Positions 1-7,476 of a DNA stretch of 8,612 nt are shown here, in pieces; position 1 is the first letter of the stretch; every line of letters begins with the position of its first letter. Under the pieces are notes generated by a model. The model did not search any database. It had not been told where the DNA came from and saw nothing but the letters and a program-made list of their open reading frames with translations. A program made the position numbers and the translations under genes. This DNA comes from Alphaproteobacteria bacterium (lineage in GTDB: Bacteria > Pseudomonadota > Alphaproteobacteria > Puniceispirillales > Puniceispirillaceae): positions 1-8,612 of the forward strand of contig JAKMFG010000261.1 of the NCBI GenBank assembly GCA_022425565.1, read 5' to 3'.

Positions 1-1032
1 TACCGCAATATCCAACTGGCCGGTTTCAGGATCGGTCACGACCTCGGGATCCACATTGACGAAGGCGTAACCAAGGGCGCCCAGATTGTTGGTAATATCC
101 AGAAGCCCTTGCTCGAGGGCCCGCACATCGTACCAGCGGTCATCGCCAAACTCGAACAACGACGCAAGCTCAGACGTATCGACATTCTCGATCGCGCTGC
201 TCACCGCGATATCGTTAACCTTGTAGCGTTGCCCCTCCTCCAAAAGGAAATTCACAGCAAAGCCGGTCCGGTCGGGCAGCAGGCCGCCCTGGACGCGCGA
301 CACTTCAATATCCGCAAAACCGCGTGACAGGTAGAACTGGCGAAGCAGGCGAACGTCGTAGTCGAGACGCGCCTCGTCATATTTGTCGCTTGTGGAAAAA
401 ACCGCGAACCATTTGCTCTCACGGCTTGAAATGGTCCGCTTCAGGGCGCTGTCGGAAAACCGTTCATTTCCGGTGAATGTAATCTTGCTGATCTTGATCA
501 GCGGCCCCTCATCGACAACGAATGCGAGATCGACACGGTTCTCGTCAAGCTCAATGATCTGGGGCTCGACCACAGCAGCATAACGCCCGCTCGACTGGTA
601 CAGCTCGATCAGGCGCTGTGTCGCTTCCAGCGCCAGCTCCCGGGTATAGACGCGGCGTGGCTGAATATCGAGAACCTCGAGAAGCCGTTCGTCGGACAAC
701 GCGTCATTGCCCTCGATATTCACCCGGTTGATGATCGGGTTCTCGACCACGGTCACAGTCAGTACCGATCCGTCGAGAGAGATATCAATGTCACGGAAGA
801 GTTCTGTTTCGAAGAGCCGTTCCAGCGCTATGCTGAGCGAACCACGCGTCACCCGGTCGCCTGCCCGGACCGGCAGATATGACAGGACGGTGCCTACCGC
901 GACACGCTTGTTTCCAGCCACGACGATCTTTTCGACCTTGACCTGACTGTCACTCGACTGCGCTTCGATAGACGGCGGTGAGGCCAACGCAAAAGCCAAA
1001 AGACACACGAAAATAAACGCCAGCTTCGGCAT
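1..1032 (-). CDS. bamA: BamA outer-membrane protein assembly factor, N-terminal part (cut by window edge)
   Basis: The first 344 codons of BamA are present; the rest lies beyond position 1, so the C-terminal beta-barrel is not seen. BamA is the central subunit of the BAM complex, which folds and inserts beta-barrel proteins into the outer membrane. Residues 1-24 look like a Sec signal peptide: MPK, a hydrophobic stretch, then a likely cut after IEA. Periplasmic POTRA domains follow: POTRA1 about 32-103 (starting VEKIVVAGNKRV), POTRA2 about 104-182 (VNIEGNDALSD), POTRA3 about 183-270 (ITFTGNERFSD, with FYLSRGFAD near its end) and most of POTRA4 from about 271. The repeated 'I.GN.R' openings and 'Y...G(Y/F)' segments are typical of POTRA domains. 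The ATG at 1032 is supported by a GGAGG site at 1042-1046, 9 nt away. It follows rseP by 101 nt, with a promoter candidate in the gap. Downstream fabZ/lpxD-type genes are common in this context but are not visible here. Confidence 0.95.
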   Translation of the reverse strand, partial: MPKLAFIFVCLLAFALASPPSIEAQSSDSQVKVEKIVVAGNKRVAVGTVLSYLPVRAGDRVTRGSLSIALERLFETELFRDIDISLDGSVLTVTVVENPIINRVNIEGNDALSDERLLEVLDIQPRRVYTRELALEATQRLIELYQSSGRYAAVVEPQIIELDENRVDLAFVVDEGPLIKISKITFTGNERFSDSALKRTISSRESKWFAVFSTSDKYDEARLDYDVRLLRQFYLSRGFADIEVSRVQGGLLPDRTGFAVNFLLEEGQRYKVNDIAVSSAIENVDTSELASLFEFGDDRWYDVRALEQGLLDITNNLGALGYAFVNVDPEVVTDPETGQLDIAV

Positions 1033-1061
1033 ATCGGTCGCCCTCCCTATCGGCTAGGAAA

Positions 1062-1089
1062 ACTATACCTTTGCCAAGGATGTTATCAA
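1062..1089 (-). promoter_or_regulatory. Candidate sigma-70-type promoter for bamA
   Basis: On the minus strand a -35-like TTGATA (1084-1089) and a -10-like TATAGT (1062-1067) are separated by 16 nt. Each matches the TTGACA/TATAAT consensus at 5 of 6 positions. Transcription would start near 1055, giving a leader of roughly 22-25 nt before the bamA ATG that includes its ribosome binding site. The position, in the longest gap of the envelope half of the cluster, supports separate expression of bamA. This is read by eye from the consensus only. Confidence 0.5.
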
Positions 1090-1091
1090 AG

Positions 1092-1127
1092 CAGACATTT
1101 TCAGCGCTTAAGACAGAAAATTGTCTG
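1092..1127 (-). other. Inverted repeat / RNA hairpin after rseP
   Basis: On the minus strand CAGACAATTTTC (1116-1127) can pair with GAAAATGTCTG (1092-1102): 11 base pairs with one bulged A and a 13-nt loop. A smaller alternative stem, GACAGA with TCTGTC (1112-1117 and 1124-1129), uses overlapping bases, so the two folds exclude each other. No run of T follows on the minus strand, so it is not a canonical intrinsic terminator. It begins 4 nt after the rseP stop codon and ends just before the bamA promoter candidate. It could protect the 3' end of the upstream transcript or modulate readthrough. Confidence 0.45.
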
Positions 1128-1133
1128 TCAGGG

Positions 1134-2219
1134 TTATCCGATCAGCCGCGCCACATCAAACACTACGAGCACAACAGTCAAGGCCAGCAGGATCGAAATG
1201 CCCCCGCGCAGCAGCACCCCCTGAACAATCAGAGGAATTGGCCGCCTGAACAGCGCCTCATAGAGGAAAAAGGAGAGATGGCCGCCGTCGAGTGCAGGGA
1301 TCGGCAACAGGTTTATAAGGCCAAGGTTGATTGAGATCACCGCTGTCAGCAGAACAAAGGGAATGAGGCCCTGCTGCAGGGCGGATCCCGAGATTTTCGC
1401 GATGCCGACGGGCCCCTGGACCTCACCAGCCTGCATTTCCCCGCGCCCAAGCCTCGCAAGACCACGCAGGATCATAACGGACATTCTGAACGCATCCGAA
1501 CTTGCCGCTACAACTGCGCTCCCCGGCAACAGACGCTCTCGTGTTCCGCCACCGCTGGATTTGACTCCCAACAGGCCGATATAGACCTGCATTTCCTCGT
1601 TGAACCTTGGTTGTGGTGTCACCGCAAGCGTCACCGGCCTACCGTCGCGAAGGATGGTGAAGTCAAGCTGACGTCCGGGCGCCTCGACAACCAGACTACG
1701 GAGATCGCTGAAATCACGAACCGCGATGCCGTCGATATCCGTTACCAGGTCACCGGGTTGCAGCCCTGCTTCTGCGGCTGCGGTTTCCGGCATCACCTCT
1801 CCGATTTCAGCTGGAATGGTGACCTTTCCAACCGTCATATAGACAAGAGCAAAGAGCAGGATGCCAAGAATGAAGTTTGCGACCGGGCCGGCAAGAACGA
1901 TCGCCGATCTCCAGCCAAGGCTGGCTCCGGCGAAACTCCCCGGAACCTTGTCCGCATCAGGGACTGCGCCGCTCGCCTCGTTCTCATCACCACGCATTCG
2001 CACATAGCCGCCCAGAGGGATCGCTGCAATCCGCCAGCGTGTGCCCGTCTTTTTTGATGTCCAGCCATAGATTTCGGGACCAAAACCAACCGAAAACACC
2101 TCGACCACCACGCCGGCGCGACGCGCCACCCAGTAATGGCCAAGCTCGTGGAAAAATACCACGGGTGTCAGCAAGAGCAGGAAACCGATGATCAGCTGGA
2201 GTGCACTCAGTTCGGGCAT
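1134..2219 (-). CDS. rseP: RseP-family site-2 protease (membrane-embedded zinc metalloprotease)
   Basis: This is a 361-residue intramembrane protease. It cuts transmembrane segments of anti-sigma factors and remnant signal peptides in the inner membrane. The zinc motif HELGH is at 24-28 within the first membrane helix. A GGYVRMRG membrane-reentrant segment lies at 70-77 and GPVANF, at the start of another helix, at 111-116. One PDZ domain spans about 136-204. The second zinc-site motif, NLLPIPALDGG, is at 303-313, with D311 the likely ligand, and a last helix lies at about 341-357. E. coli RseP has about 450 residues and two PDZ domains, so this is the compact single-PDZ form. The frame is open upstream to 2432, but that stretch overlaps dxr and lacks family similarity. 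The ATG at 2219 places HExxH where it normally lies and has a GGAGG site at 2231-2235. It starts 4 nt after dxr, suggesting translational coupling. The substrate here is unknown. Confidence 0.94.
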   Translation of the reverse strand: MPELSALQLIIGFLLLLTPVVFFHELGHYWVARRAGVVVEVFSVGFGPEIYGWTSKKTGTRWRIAAIPLGGYVRMRGDENEASGAVPDADKVPGSFAGASLGWRSAIVLAGPVANFILGILLFALVYMTVGKVTIPAEIGEVMPETAAAEAGLQPGDLVTDIDGIAVRDFSDLRSLVVEAPGRQLDFTILRDGRPVTLAVTPQPRFNEEMQVYIGLLGVKSSGGGTRERLLPGSAVVAASSDAFRMSVMILRGLARLGRGEMQAGEVQGPVGIAKISGSALQQGLIPFVLLTAVISINLGLINLLPIPALDGGHLSFFLYEALFRRPIPLIVQGVLLRGGISILLALTVVLVVFDVARLIG

Positions 2220-2237
2220 GAATTCAGACACCTCCCC
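2220..2237 (-). promoter_or_regulatory. rseP ribosome binding site inside the end of dxr
   Basis: On the minus strand GGGGAGGTG (2229-2237) is a strong Shine-Dalgarno sequence, and its GGAGG core sits 11 nt before the ATG at 2219. It overlaps the last codons of dxr, which encode the final Gly-Gly-Val. Ribosomes finishing dxr therefore cover the site, which fits coupled translation. A GTG four codons upstream of the ATG is a theoretical alternative, but it overlaps the site itself. This site decides the rseP start. Confidence 0.7.
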
Positions 2238-3465
2238 GTGTCGCTGCCATGGACGTCCCCGAGATGTAACTCTCGCAACGTGACTCGGCAAGGCGGCGTG
2301 TGCGCGCATCAACCTCCAGCACCGCTTCCAACGAGCGAACATCCCCGTCAGGTGCGTTCTGGAGGCAATCATCGACGATCGCGCTGATACCGGTAAATCC
2401 AATCCTGCCGTTGAGGAACGCCGCCACAGCAACCTCGTTCGCGGCGTTTAGAACGGCCGGCATGATGCCGCCGGATGCCAGTGCCTTGCGGGCCAGGAAG
2501 AAACAGGGATAGCGTGCTTCTTCAACCGCCATGAAATCAAGCCTGCCAAGTGACAGCAGATCCAGCGGTTCGGGCCGCCAGTCAAGACGGTCAGGCCATG
2601 CAAGTGCGACAGAAATAGGTGTTTTCATATCTGCAGTGCCAAGCTGACCGATCACTGAGCCATCATTGAAATAGACCATCCCGTGAACAGCCACCTGCGG
2701 ATGGATCAGCACATCAATCTGCTGCGGCCCAAGATCAAACATCCAGGCCGCCTCAATCACCTCAAGGCCCTTGTTCATCATGGTCGCACTGTCGACGGAA
2801 ATTTTCTGCCCCATCGCCCAGTTCGGGTGTCGAACGGCCTCAGCAGCTGTGATCCTGTCAAAACTTTCAAGGTCACGATCACGGAACGGGCCACCGGATG
2901 CCGTCAGGCAGATATGGCTGATCCGCGATACTCCACTGTCATTCACGAGCTCATCCTGATGACCAGCCCATCCCTGCCAGCACTGGAAGATTGCACTGTG
3001 CTCGCTGTCCACCGGAAGAATCCGCGCACCGGTGCGACGCGCCATGGCCGTTACCACCTCACCGGCAGAAACAAGGGATTCCTTATTGGCCAGAGCAACA
3101 GTCTGACCGCATTCAACAGCCGCCAGCACCGACGGTAAGCCAGCAAGTCCAACGATACCCGCGACTACAACATCGACGGGTCGGCGGGCAAGCTCGGCGC
3201 AAGCTGCCTCGCCGCACATGATTTCGATGCCGCTTCCAGCAAGTGCCTCCCGCAGGACACTTTCACCCGCTTCATCAGCGAGGCCGACAGCGTCCGGACG
3301 GTACCTGAGCGCCTGCTCGGCAAGCAAGTCGGCGTTGCGACCGGCAACAAGGACTCTCACATCGAATTGTTCGGGACAGCCCTCTACGATTGCCAGTGTA
3401 CTGGTGCCGATCGACCCGGTGGAACCGAGGATTGTAAGCTGCTTTGCCACGCCTGACCTTGCCAT
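2224..3465 (-). CDS. dxr: 1-deoxy-D-xylulose 5-phosphate reductoisomerase
   Basis: A complete 413-residue Dxr (IspC). It converts DXP to 2-C-methyl-D-erythritol 4-phosphate with NADPH and a divalent metal, the committed step of the MEP isoprenoid pathway. The NADPH-binding GSTGSIG motif is at 14-20. ALANKES at 125-130 is the conserved segment at the end of the NADPH domain. Metal ligands are in PVDSEHSA at 151-158 (D153 and E155). The flexible-loop region begins with HPNW at 213-216, and the active-site run through SVDSATMMNKGLEVIEA (223-239) includes N231, K232 and E235. The C-terminal helical domain follows from about 300. Length is slightly above the E. coli protein (398). The ATG at 3465 has only a weak AGG upstream; a GTG five codons inside is possible, but the first start keeps a normal lead-in. 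It lies 33 nt after cdsA and upstream of uppS's isoprenoid-using step in metabolism, though downstream in the operon. Confidence 0.97.
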   Translation of the reverse strand: MARSGVAKQLTILGSTGSIGTSTLAIVEGCPEQFDVRVLVAGRNADLLAEQALRYRPDAVGLADEAGESVLREALAGSGIEIMCGEAACAELARRPVDVVVAGIVGLAGLPSVLAAVECGQTVALANKESLVSAGEVVTAMARRTGARILPVDSEHSAIFQCWQGWAGHQDELVNDSGVSRISHICLTASGGPFRDRDLESFDRITAAEAVRHPNWAMGQKISVDSATMMNKGLEVIEAAWMFDLGPQQIDVLIHPQVAVHGMVYFNDGSVIGQLGTADMKTPISVALAWPDRLDWRPEPLDLLSLGRLDFMAVEEARYPCFFLARKALASGGIMPAVLNAANEVAVAAFLNGRIGFTGISAIVDDCLQNAPDGDVRSLEAVLEVDARTRRLAESRCESYISGTSMAATRGGV

Positions 3466-3498
3466 ATGCGGGGCCTGTGAATGCCGCCGCTAAACGCG

Positions 3499-4278
3499 TT
3501 ACTGAATGGCGAGAATATAGAGGTAGACCGCCGGCAATGTAAGAAGATATCCGTCGAACCGGTCCAGAAAACCACCATGGCCGGGAATCAAGCTACCACT
3601 GTCCTTTACCCCGACGCGCCGTTTCAGGGCTGACTCGATCAAATCACCGGCCTGCGCCAGCACCGCAAGGCATATGCCCCCGACAACAGCTTCCATCGGT
3701 GACAGCCAGGAATTGGAAGATACCAGCAGGCAGGCTGCGACGGCACCTACCGTGCCGCCAATCGCACCAGAACAGGTCTTGTTGGGGCTAATGGATGGCG
3801 CAAGCTTTGCCCCGCCAATTCGCCGGCCCACGAAATAGGCGGTAATGTCACAACTCGCCACCGCCGCCGCCAGTACCAGAAGAATAAGATTGCCGTCAGC
3901 CACACCAAGCAACCCGCGCGCAGCAACAATACAGGCGATGATCAAGGCGATAAATATCGATGCCAAACCGTTGCGCGTCACCGCCCAGATCAAACCGATA
4001 ACAAGGGCAGCAAGCGCCAGAATCACGAGGTCGAGTGGCATTCCCGCCACAGCCTCGATCCCGGACAAGACGGGTGCCGGCAGAGCGAACAACACAGAAT
4101 CCATCAAAAGCGCGGCACGCAAAGCCATCGGCAATGCCAGCATAGCGGAGAATTCGAGCACCATCAGTGCAGCAAGCGCCATCAACAACCATTGCGCGGC
4201 AGACTGGGAGACCGCAACAAGCACAATAATCGGCACAAACAGGAGGGCGCCGACAAGACGACGCGTGGTACCCGACAT
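3499..4278 (-). CDS. cdsA: Phosphatidate cytidylyltransferase (CDP-diacylglycerol synthase)
   Basis: A 259-residue integral membrane enzyme that makes CDP-diacylglycerol from CTP and phosphatidate, the precursor of bacterial phospholipids. Hydrophobic helices fill about 8-23, 28-50, 60-72, 80-100, 105-122, 130-148, 171-187, 196-214 and 243-257. The complete family signature lies at 216-242: S216, K219, R220, K225, D226, P232, H234, G235, G236, D239, R240 and D242. Another conserved segment, LAPSISPNKT, is at 159-168, but the usual tryptophan after KT is cysteine at 169 (KTCSG rather than KTW-G). The ATG at 4278 is preferred over an upstream TTG at 4326 because an AGGG site lies 5 nt before it (4284-4287) and the longer form would overlap uppS. 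The spacing to uppS is 22 nt, so co-transcription is likely. Confidence 0.95.
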   Translation of the reverse strand: MSGTTRRLVGALLFVPIIVLVAVSQSAAQWLLMALAALMVLEFSAMLALPMALRAALLMDSVLFALPAPVLSGIEAVAGMPLDLVILALAALVIGLIWAVTRNGLASIFIALIIACIVAARGLLGVADGNLILLVLAAAVASCDITAYFVGRRIGGAKLAPSISPNKTCSGAIGGTVGAVAACLLVSSNSWLSPMEAVVGGICLAVLAQAGDLIESALKRRVGVKDSGSLIPGHGGFLDRFDGYLLTLPAVYLYILAIQ

Positions 4279-4300
4279 GCTGGCCCTTTCCGTTATAAGG

Positions 4301-5059
4301 TCAGGATGAACGCCTCTTGTCCGCAATGGACGTTACACGCTCATTGATCTCACTGACGGTGTCGCCCCCGAAACGGCGGTCGCGGCTGGTGAAATCATTC
4401 AACGCACGAACAAAGTCTTCCTTGGAGAAATCAGGCCACAAAACAGGCGAGAAATAGAATTCGGCGTAGGAAACGTCCCATAGCATGAAATTCGAAATAC
4501 GCTGCTCGCCGCCGGTCCGGATCAGCAGGTCTATCTCGGGCAGTGCCGCCGATGTCATCCGGGACTTGATAACGTCCTCCTTGATGTCATCGACTGCCAG
4601 AATGCCTGTCTCGACCTCCACAGCAAGCTGACGCATCGCGGACACGATCTCCTGACGTCCACCATAATCAAGTGCCAGCGTCAGGTTCAGCCCGGTATTG
4701 CCAGAAGTGGACCGCTCGGCCCAATCGATGAGATCGATCAGCCTGGACCCAAAACGTTGCCTGTCACCAATGACCCGAAGTTTGACATTTTGCTCGTTCA
4801 GCTCGCCAATATCGTTTTCAAGAAAACCTCGAAGAAGGCTCAACAACCCGTCAATTTCGGGCTTTGGGCGGCTCCAGTTTTCAAAGGAAAAAGCAAAGGC
4901 GGTCAGCCAGCGGACGTCGCGATCACTCGCATGACGGGCAATTTCCTTCAGCGTTTCAGCCCCTTCACGATGCCCGCTAACGGACGGCAGCCCCCGCTGG
5001 CGCGCCCAGCGACAGTTACCATCCATAATGATGGCGAGGTGATACGGAACTTTAGTCAT
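4301..5059 (-). CDS. uppS: Undecaprenyl diphosphate synthase (cis-prenyltransferase)
   Basis: A 252-residue cytoplasmic enzyme that adds isopentenyl units in cis to farnesyl diphosphate. This yields the C55 carrier lipid precursor for peptidoglycan and surface polysaccharides. Conserved blocks are HLAIIMDGNCRWA at 7-19 with catalytic D13, SGHREG at 28-33, AFSFENWSRP at 56-65, LDYGGRQEI at 130-138, LLIRTGGEQRISNF at 178-191 and YAEFYFSPVLWPDF at 198-211. The diphosphate-binding arginines are probably R181 and R187. The usual DGNGRWA (or DGNRRWA) reads DGNCRWA, with Cys16, here. The open frame extends to 5149 inside frr, but homology starts at MTKVPYHL. The ATG at 5059 has an AGGA site at 5066-5069, 6 nt away. 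It follows frr by 49 nt. Fold and function are clear despite the substitution. Confidence 0.96.
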   Translation of the reverse strand: MTKVPYHLAIIMDGNCRWARQRGLPSVSGHREGAETLKEIARHASDRDVRWLTAFAFSFENWSRPKPEIDGLLSLLRGFLENDIGELNEQNVKLRVIGDRQRFGSRLIDLIDWAERSTSGNTGLNLTLALDYGGRQEIVSAMRQLAVEVETGILAVDDIKEDVIKSRMTSAALPEIDLLIRTGGEQRISNFMLWDVSYAEFYFSPVLWPDFSKEDFVRALNDFTSRDRRFGGDTVSEINERVTSIADKRRSS

Positions 5060-5108
5060 TGCAATTCCTAGATGCGACGGGCGATGTCCATTTCGGCTAA
5101 CGCAGCGG

Positions 5109-5666
5109 CTATACTTGGGTGATTTCTTTTTCCTTATTGGCCAGAGCATCGTCGATCATCTTCACATGATCGTCGGTCAGCTTCTGGATTTCACCTTCCA
5201 TATCGCGCAACTCGTCTTCGGAAATAACACTGTCCTTCTGCATCTTACGCGCAGTTTCGATGCCGTCACGGCGCACATTGCGGACCGAAACACGGGCCGC
5301 CTCGGCATAACGGCTTGCCACCTTCACCATGTCACGACGGCGCTCTTCGGAAAGATCGGGGATCGGCACACGGATCAGCGTGCCCTCGGCCATCGGGTTC
5401 AGGCCGAGATCGGATTCACGAATGGCCTTTTCAACAGAGGCTGTGAGTGAAGCATCCCAGACCGTCACGGTCAGCAGTCGCGGTTCCGGCGCCGAGATAT
5501 TGCCGACCTGCGAGATCGGCATCTTCGATCCGTAGGCATCAACCATCACAGGCTCCAGCATGCCAGTCGATGCACGGCCGGCACGAAGTCCCATAAATTC
5601 GGTTTTCAGGCTGTTCAGGCTACCTTCCATGCGGCGCTTGATATCGTCCAGATCAACCTCGGACAT
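5109..5666 (-). CDS. frr: Ribosome recycling factor
   Basis: A 185-residue protein that, together with EF-G, splits the post-termination ribosome into subunits. Length matches the family exactly. The protein has the two-domain RRF pattern: a long helix starting MSEVDLDDIKRRMEG; the LRAGRAS motif at 27-33; domain II around 31-103, including VDAYGS and ISAPEPRLLTV; then PIPDLSEERRRDMVK at 101-115 and the RRF helix VSVRNVRRD at 126-134 with conserved arginines. The C terminus, ALANKEKEITQV, is typical. The ATG at 5666 has a GGAG site at 5675-5678, 8 nt away. It follows pyrH after an 80-nt gap. Confidence 0.97.
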   Translation of the reverse strand: MSEVDLDDIKRRMEGSLNSLKTEFMGLRAGRASTGMLEPVMVDAYGSKMPISQVGNISAPEPRLLTVTVWDASLTASVEKAIRESDLGLNPMAEGTLIRVPIPDLSEERRRDMVKVASRYAEAARVSVRNVRRDGIETARKMQKDSVISEDELRDMEGEIQKLTDDHVKMIDDALANKEKEITQV

Positions 5667-5746
5667 CTATAGGTCTCCATTCATTGCTGGCTGTAACGAT
5701 AAATATCTTGTGCAGTTTGACGTTTTTTGTGAAGCGTGGAAATAAG
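5667..5746 (-). other. pyrH-frr intergenic gap, AT-richer; weak promoter-like elements only
   Basis: These 80 nt are AT-richer than their surroundings. They include an A6 tract on the minus strand (T6 on plus, 5725-5730) and the frr ribosome binding site. A -35-like TTCACA is followed, 17 nt later, by CAAGAT, which matches the -10 consensus at only 3 of 6 positions, so I do not call a promoter with any confidence. No stable hairpin was seen. The gap may allow extra or separate control of frr. Confidence 0.3.
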
Positions 5747-6481
5747 TTAACTGACAATCGTGAACTTGCCTTCGTGACGCAAAACCCGCTGGAAGCCGCC
5801 TGCATCCTCGATCGAGAAGACCAGAATGGGGATATTGTTCTCACGCGCAAGCGATACCGCAGAGGCATCCATGACCTTCAAATCCTCTGACAGCACCTGC
5901 AGGTAGCTGAGCTGGTCATAACGCACCGCATCGGAATCCTTTTCCGGATCGGCAGAATAAACGCCGTCCACGCGAGTGCCTTTGAGAAGCGCAGAACATC
6001 CCATTTCGGAGGCACGCAAGGCAGCCGCCGTATCGGTGGTGAAAAAGGGATTGCCCGTGCCTGCAGCAAAAATGACCACCCGGCGCTTTTCCAGATGACG
6101 CATGGCACGCCTGCGGATATAGGGCTCACAGACGGCACTGATGGGAAGCGCGGACATAACCCTTGTCGGCATGTCCAGCGTTTCCAGCGCGTTCTGCATC
6201 GCCAGCGCGTTCATCACGGTCGCCAGCATGCCCATATAATCGCCAGTGGCACGTTCCATGCCGGCCGCGGCACCGGACACGCCGCGGAAAATATTGCCCC
6301 CACCGATGACAAGGCTAACCTCGACGCCGAGATCGACGACGTCCTTAACCTGCTGGGCGACGGCGGCAACCATCTCGGGATCAATGCCATAGGCCTGTTT
6401 GCCCATGAGCGATTCGCCCGAAATTTTCAGGAGCACTCTTGAATAAATGTGCCCTGTCCCGTTGCTGTCATCGTCGCTCAT
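5747..6481 (-). CDS. pyrH: Uridylate kinase (UMP kinase)
   Basis: A 244-residue bacterial UMP kinase of the amino-acid-kinase fold. It phosphorylates UMP to UDP with ATP in pyrimidine nucleotide synthesis and is usually hexameric and allosterically controlled by GTP and UTP. Motifs are LLKISGES at 17-24, [10 protein letters not shown] at 58-67, [15 protein letters not shown] at 80-94, [15 protein letters not shown] at 139-153 (phosphate and ATP region), DGVYSADP at 172-179 and KVMDASAV at 202-209. The first ten residues, rich in Asp, Ser and Gly, form a short extension before the core strand. The ATG at 6481 has GAGG at 6487-6490, 5 nt away. It lies 21 nt after tsf. Confidence 0.97.
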   Translation of the reverse strand: MSDDDSNGTGHIYSRVLLKISGESLMGKQAYGIDPEMVAAVAQQVKDVVDLGVEVSLVIGGGNIFRGVSGAAAGMERATGDYMGMLATVMNALAMQNALETLDMPTRVMSALPISAVCEPYIRRRAMRHLEKRRVVIFAAGTGNPFFTTDTAAALRASEMGCSALLKGTRVDGVYSADPEKDSDAVRYDQLSYLQVLSEDLKVMDASAVSLARENNIPILVFSIEDAGGFQRVLRHEGKFTIVS

Positions 6482-6502
6482 GCGTGCCTCGTTCCGGTCG
6501 GG

Positions 6503-7420
6503 TCAGGACAGTTGTGCAGCAACCTCTGCAGCAAAGTCCGTTTCTTCTTTCTCGATACCCTCGCCGAGATTAAAGCGGACAAAACCTGTCAGCGCAATCT
6601 CTGCTCCGGCGTCCTTGCCAGCCATGGCAACGACATCTGAAATCTGGGTCTCGCCGTCAATGACGGAAACCTGCTCGAGGAGGACCACTTCCTTGTAGTA
6701 CTTCTTCATACGGCCTTCGACCATCTTCTCGGCGATTTCCTGCGGCTTGCCGGATGCCTTGGCCTGCTCGATCAGAACATCGCGCTCACGCTGGACCATG
6801 TCCTGGTCAAGATCATCGACGGACAGGCTAGCCGGCGCGGTCGCCGCAATATGCATGGCGATCTGCTTGCCAAGCGGCTCGAGGACATCGGCGGCGGCAC
6901 TGGACTCAAGCGCGACCAGCACCCCGATCCGGCCGAGGCCGGCGGCGGTTGCATTGTGCATGTAAGACACGACAGCGCCCGAACCGACAGACACAGCGGC
7001 CATGCGGCGCAGCGACATATTCTCGCCGATAGTGGCAATCTTGTGGGTCAGCTCGTCAGCAACATTACGACCGGTATCCGGATAGTCGGCGGCGGTCAGC
7101 ACGTCGAGATCGCCGGCGGCCAGCGCAAGACCGGCCAGTGTCGAAGCGAATTCCTGAAATTCAGTGTTGCGCGCCACAAAGTCTGTTTCGGCGTTCAGCT
7201 CGATGACAGCACCCTTGGTGCCGTCGACGGCGAATGCCACCAGACCTTCAGAGGCCACGCGGCCGGATTTCTTGGCAGCAGTTGCCAGGCCCTTTGTGCG
7301 AAGCCAGTCAATGGCGGCTTCCATGTCGCCGTCAGTCTCGGCAAGTGCCTTCTTGCAGTCCATCATGCCTGCGCCAGATTTTTCGCGAAGTTCCTTCACA
7401 AGTGCAGCTGTCACGCTCAT
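6503..7420 (-). CDS. tsf: Translation elongation factor Ts
   Basis: A 305-residue nucleotide exchange factor that reloads EF-Tu with GTP. The N-terminal UBA-like domain carries [18 protein letters not shown] (11-28), matching the EF-Ts signature. The core holds [12 protein letters not shown] at 74-85, where the TDFV residues contact the EF-Tu nucleotide site, then [10 protein letters not shown] at 131-140. The second core subdomain contains [19 protein letters not shown] at 153-171 and a coiled-coil-type segment around 205-245. The length is close to that of alphaproteobacterial and E. coli proteins (283 in E. coli). The ATG at 7420 has a weak GGGA-type site about 8 nt upstream. Pairing with rpsB is nearly universal in bacteria; here the two are 109 nt apart with a hairpin between. 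Confidence 0.97.
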   Translation of the reverse strand: MSVTAALVKELREKSGAGMMDCKKALAETDGDMEAAIDWLRTKGLATAAKKSGRVASEGLVAFAVDGTKGAVIELNAETDFVARNTEFQEFASTLAGLALAAGDLDVLTAADYPDTGRNVADELTHKIATIGENMSLRRMAAVSVGSGAVVSYMHNATAAGLGRIGVLVALESSAAADVLEPLGKQIAMHIAATAPASLSVDDLDQDMVQRERDVLIEQAKASGKPQEIAEKMVEGRMKKYYKEVVLLEQVSVIDGETQISDVVAMAGKDAGAEIALTGFVRFNLGEGIEKEETDFAAEVAAQLS

Positions 7421-7476
7421 CGTCTGTATCCCGTTTCAGGTGGTTAGAACGTCAAATTCGGTAAGTTGATACCAAA

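Noticed and set aside
2220..2432. Upstream extension of rseP to an ATG at 2432
   Set aside because: The 71 extra residues are Arg-rich, overlap dxr in another frame and would push the HExxH helix far from the N terminus; the ATG at 2219 has a strong ribosome binding site.
4279..4326. Upstream extension of cdsA to a TTG at 4326
   Set aside because: It overlaps the end of uppS, uses a rare start and lacks a good ribosome binding site; the ATG at 4278 has AGGG 5 nt away.
5060..5149. Upstream extension of uppS to 5149
   Set aside because: It would overlap frr and add 30 basic residues unlike the family; the start at 5059 has its own ribosome binding site and matches homologous starts.
5690..5746. 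Promoter for frr in the pyrH-frr gap
   Set aside because: TTCACA has a suitable spacing to CAAGAT, but the -10 match is only 3 of 6, so it is no better than chance in an AT-rich gap.
6851..7447. Plus-strand open frame (198 codons) opposite tsf
   Set aside because: It is a shadow of tsf codon structure with no recognisable domain or supporting start signal.
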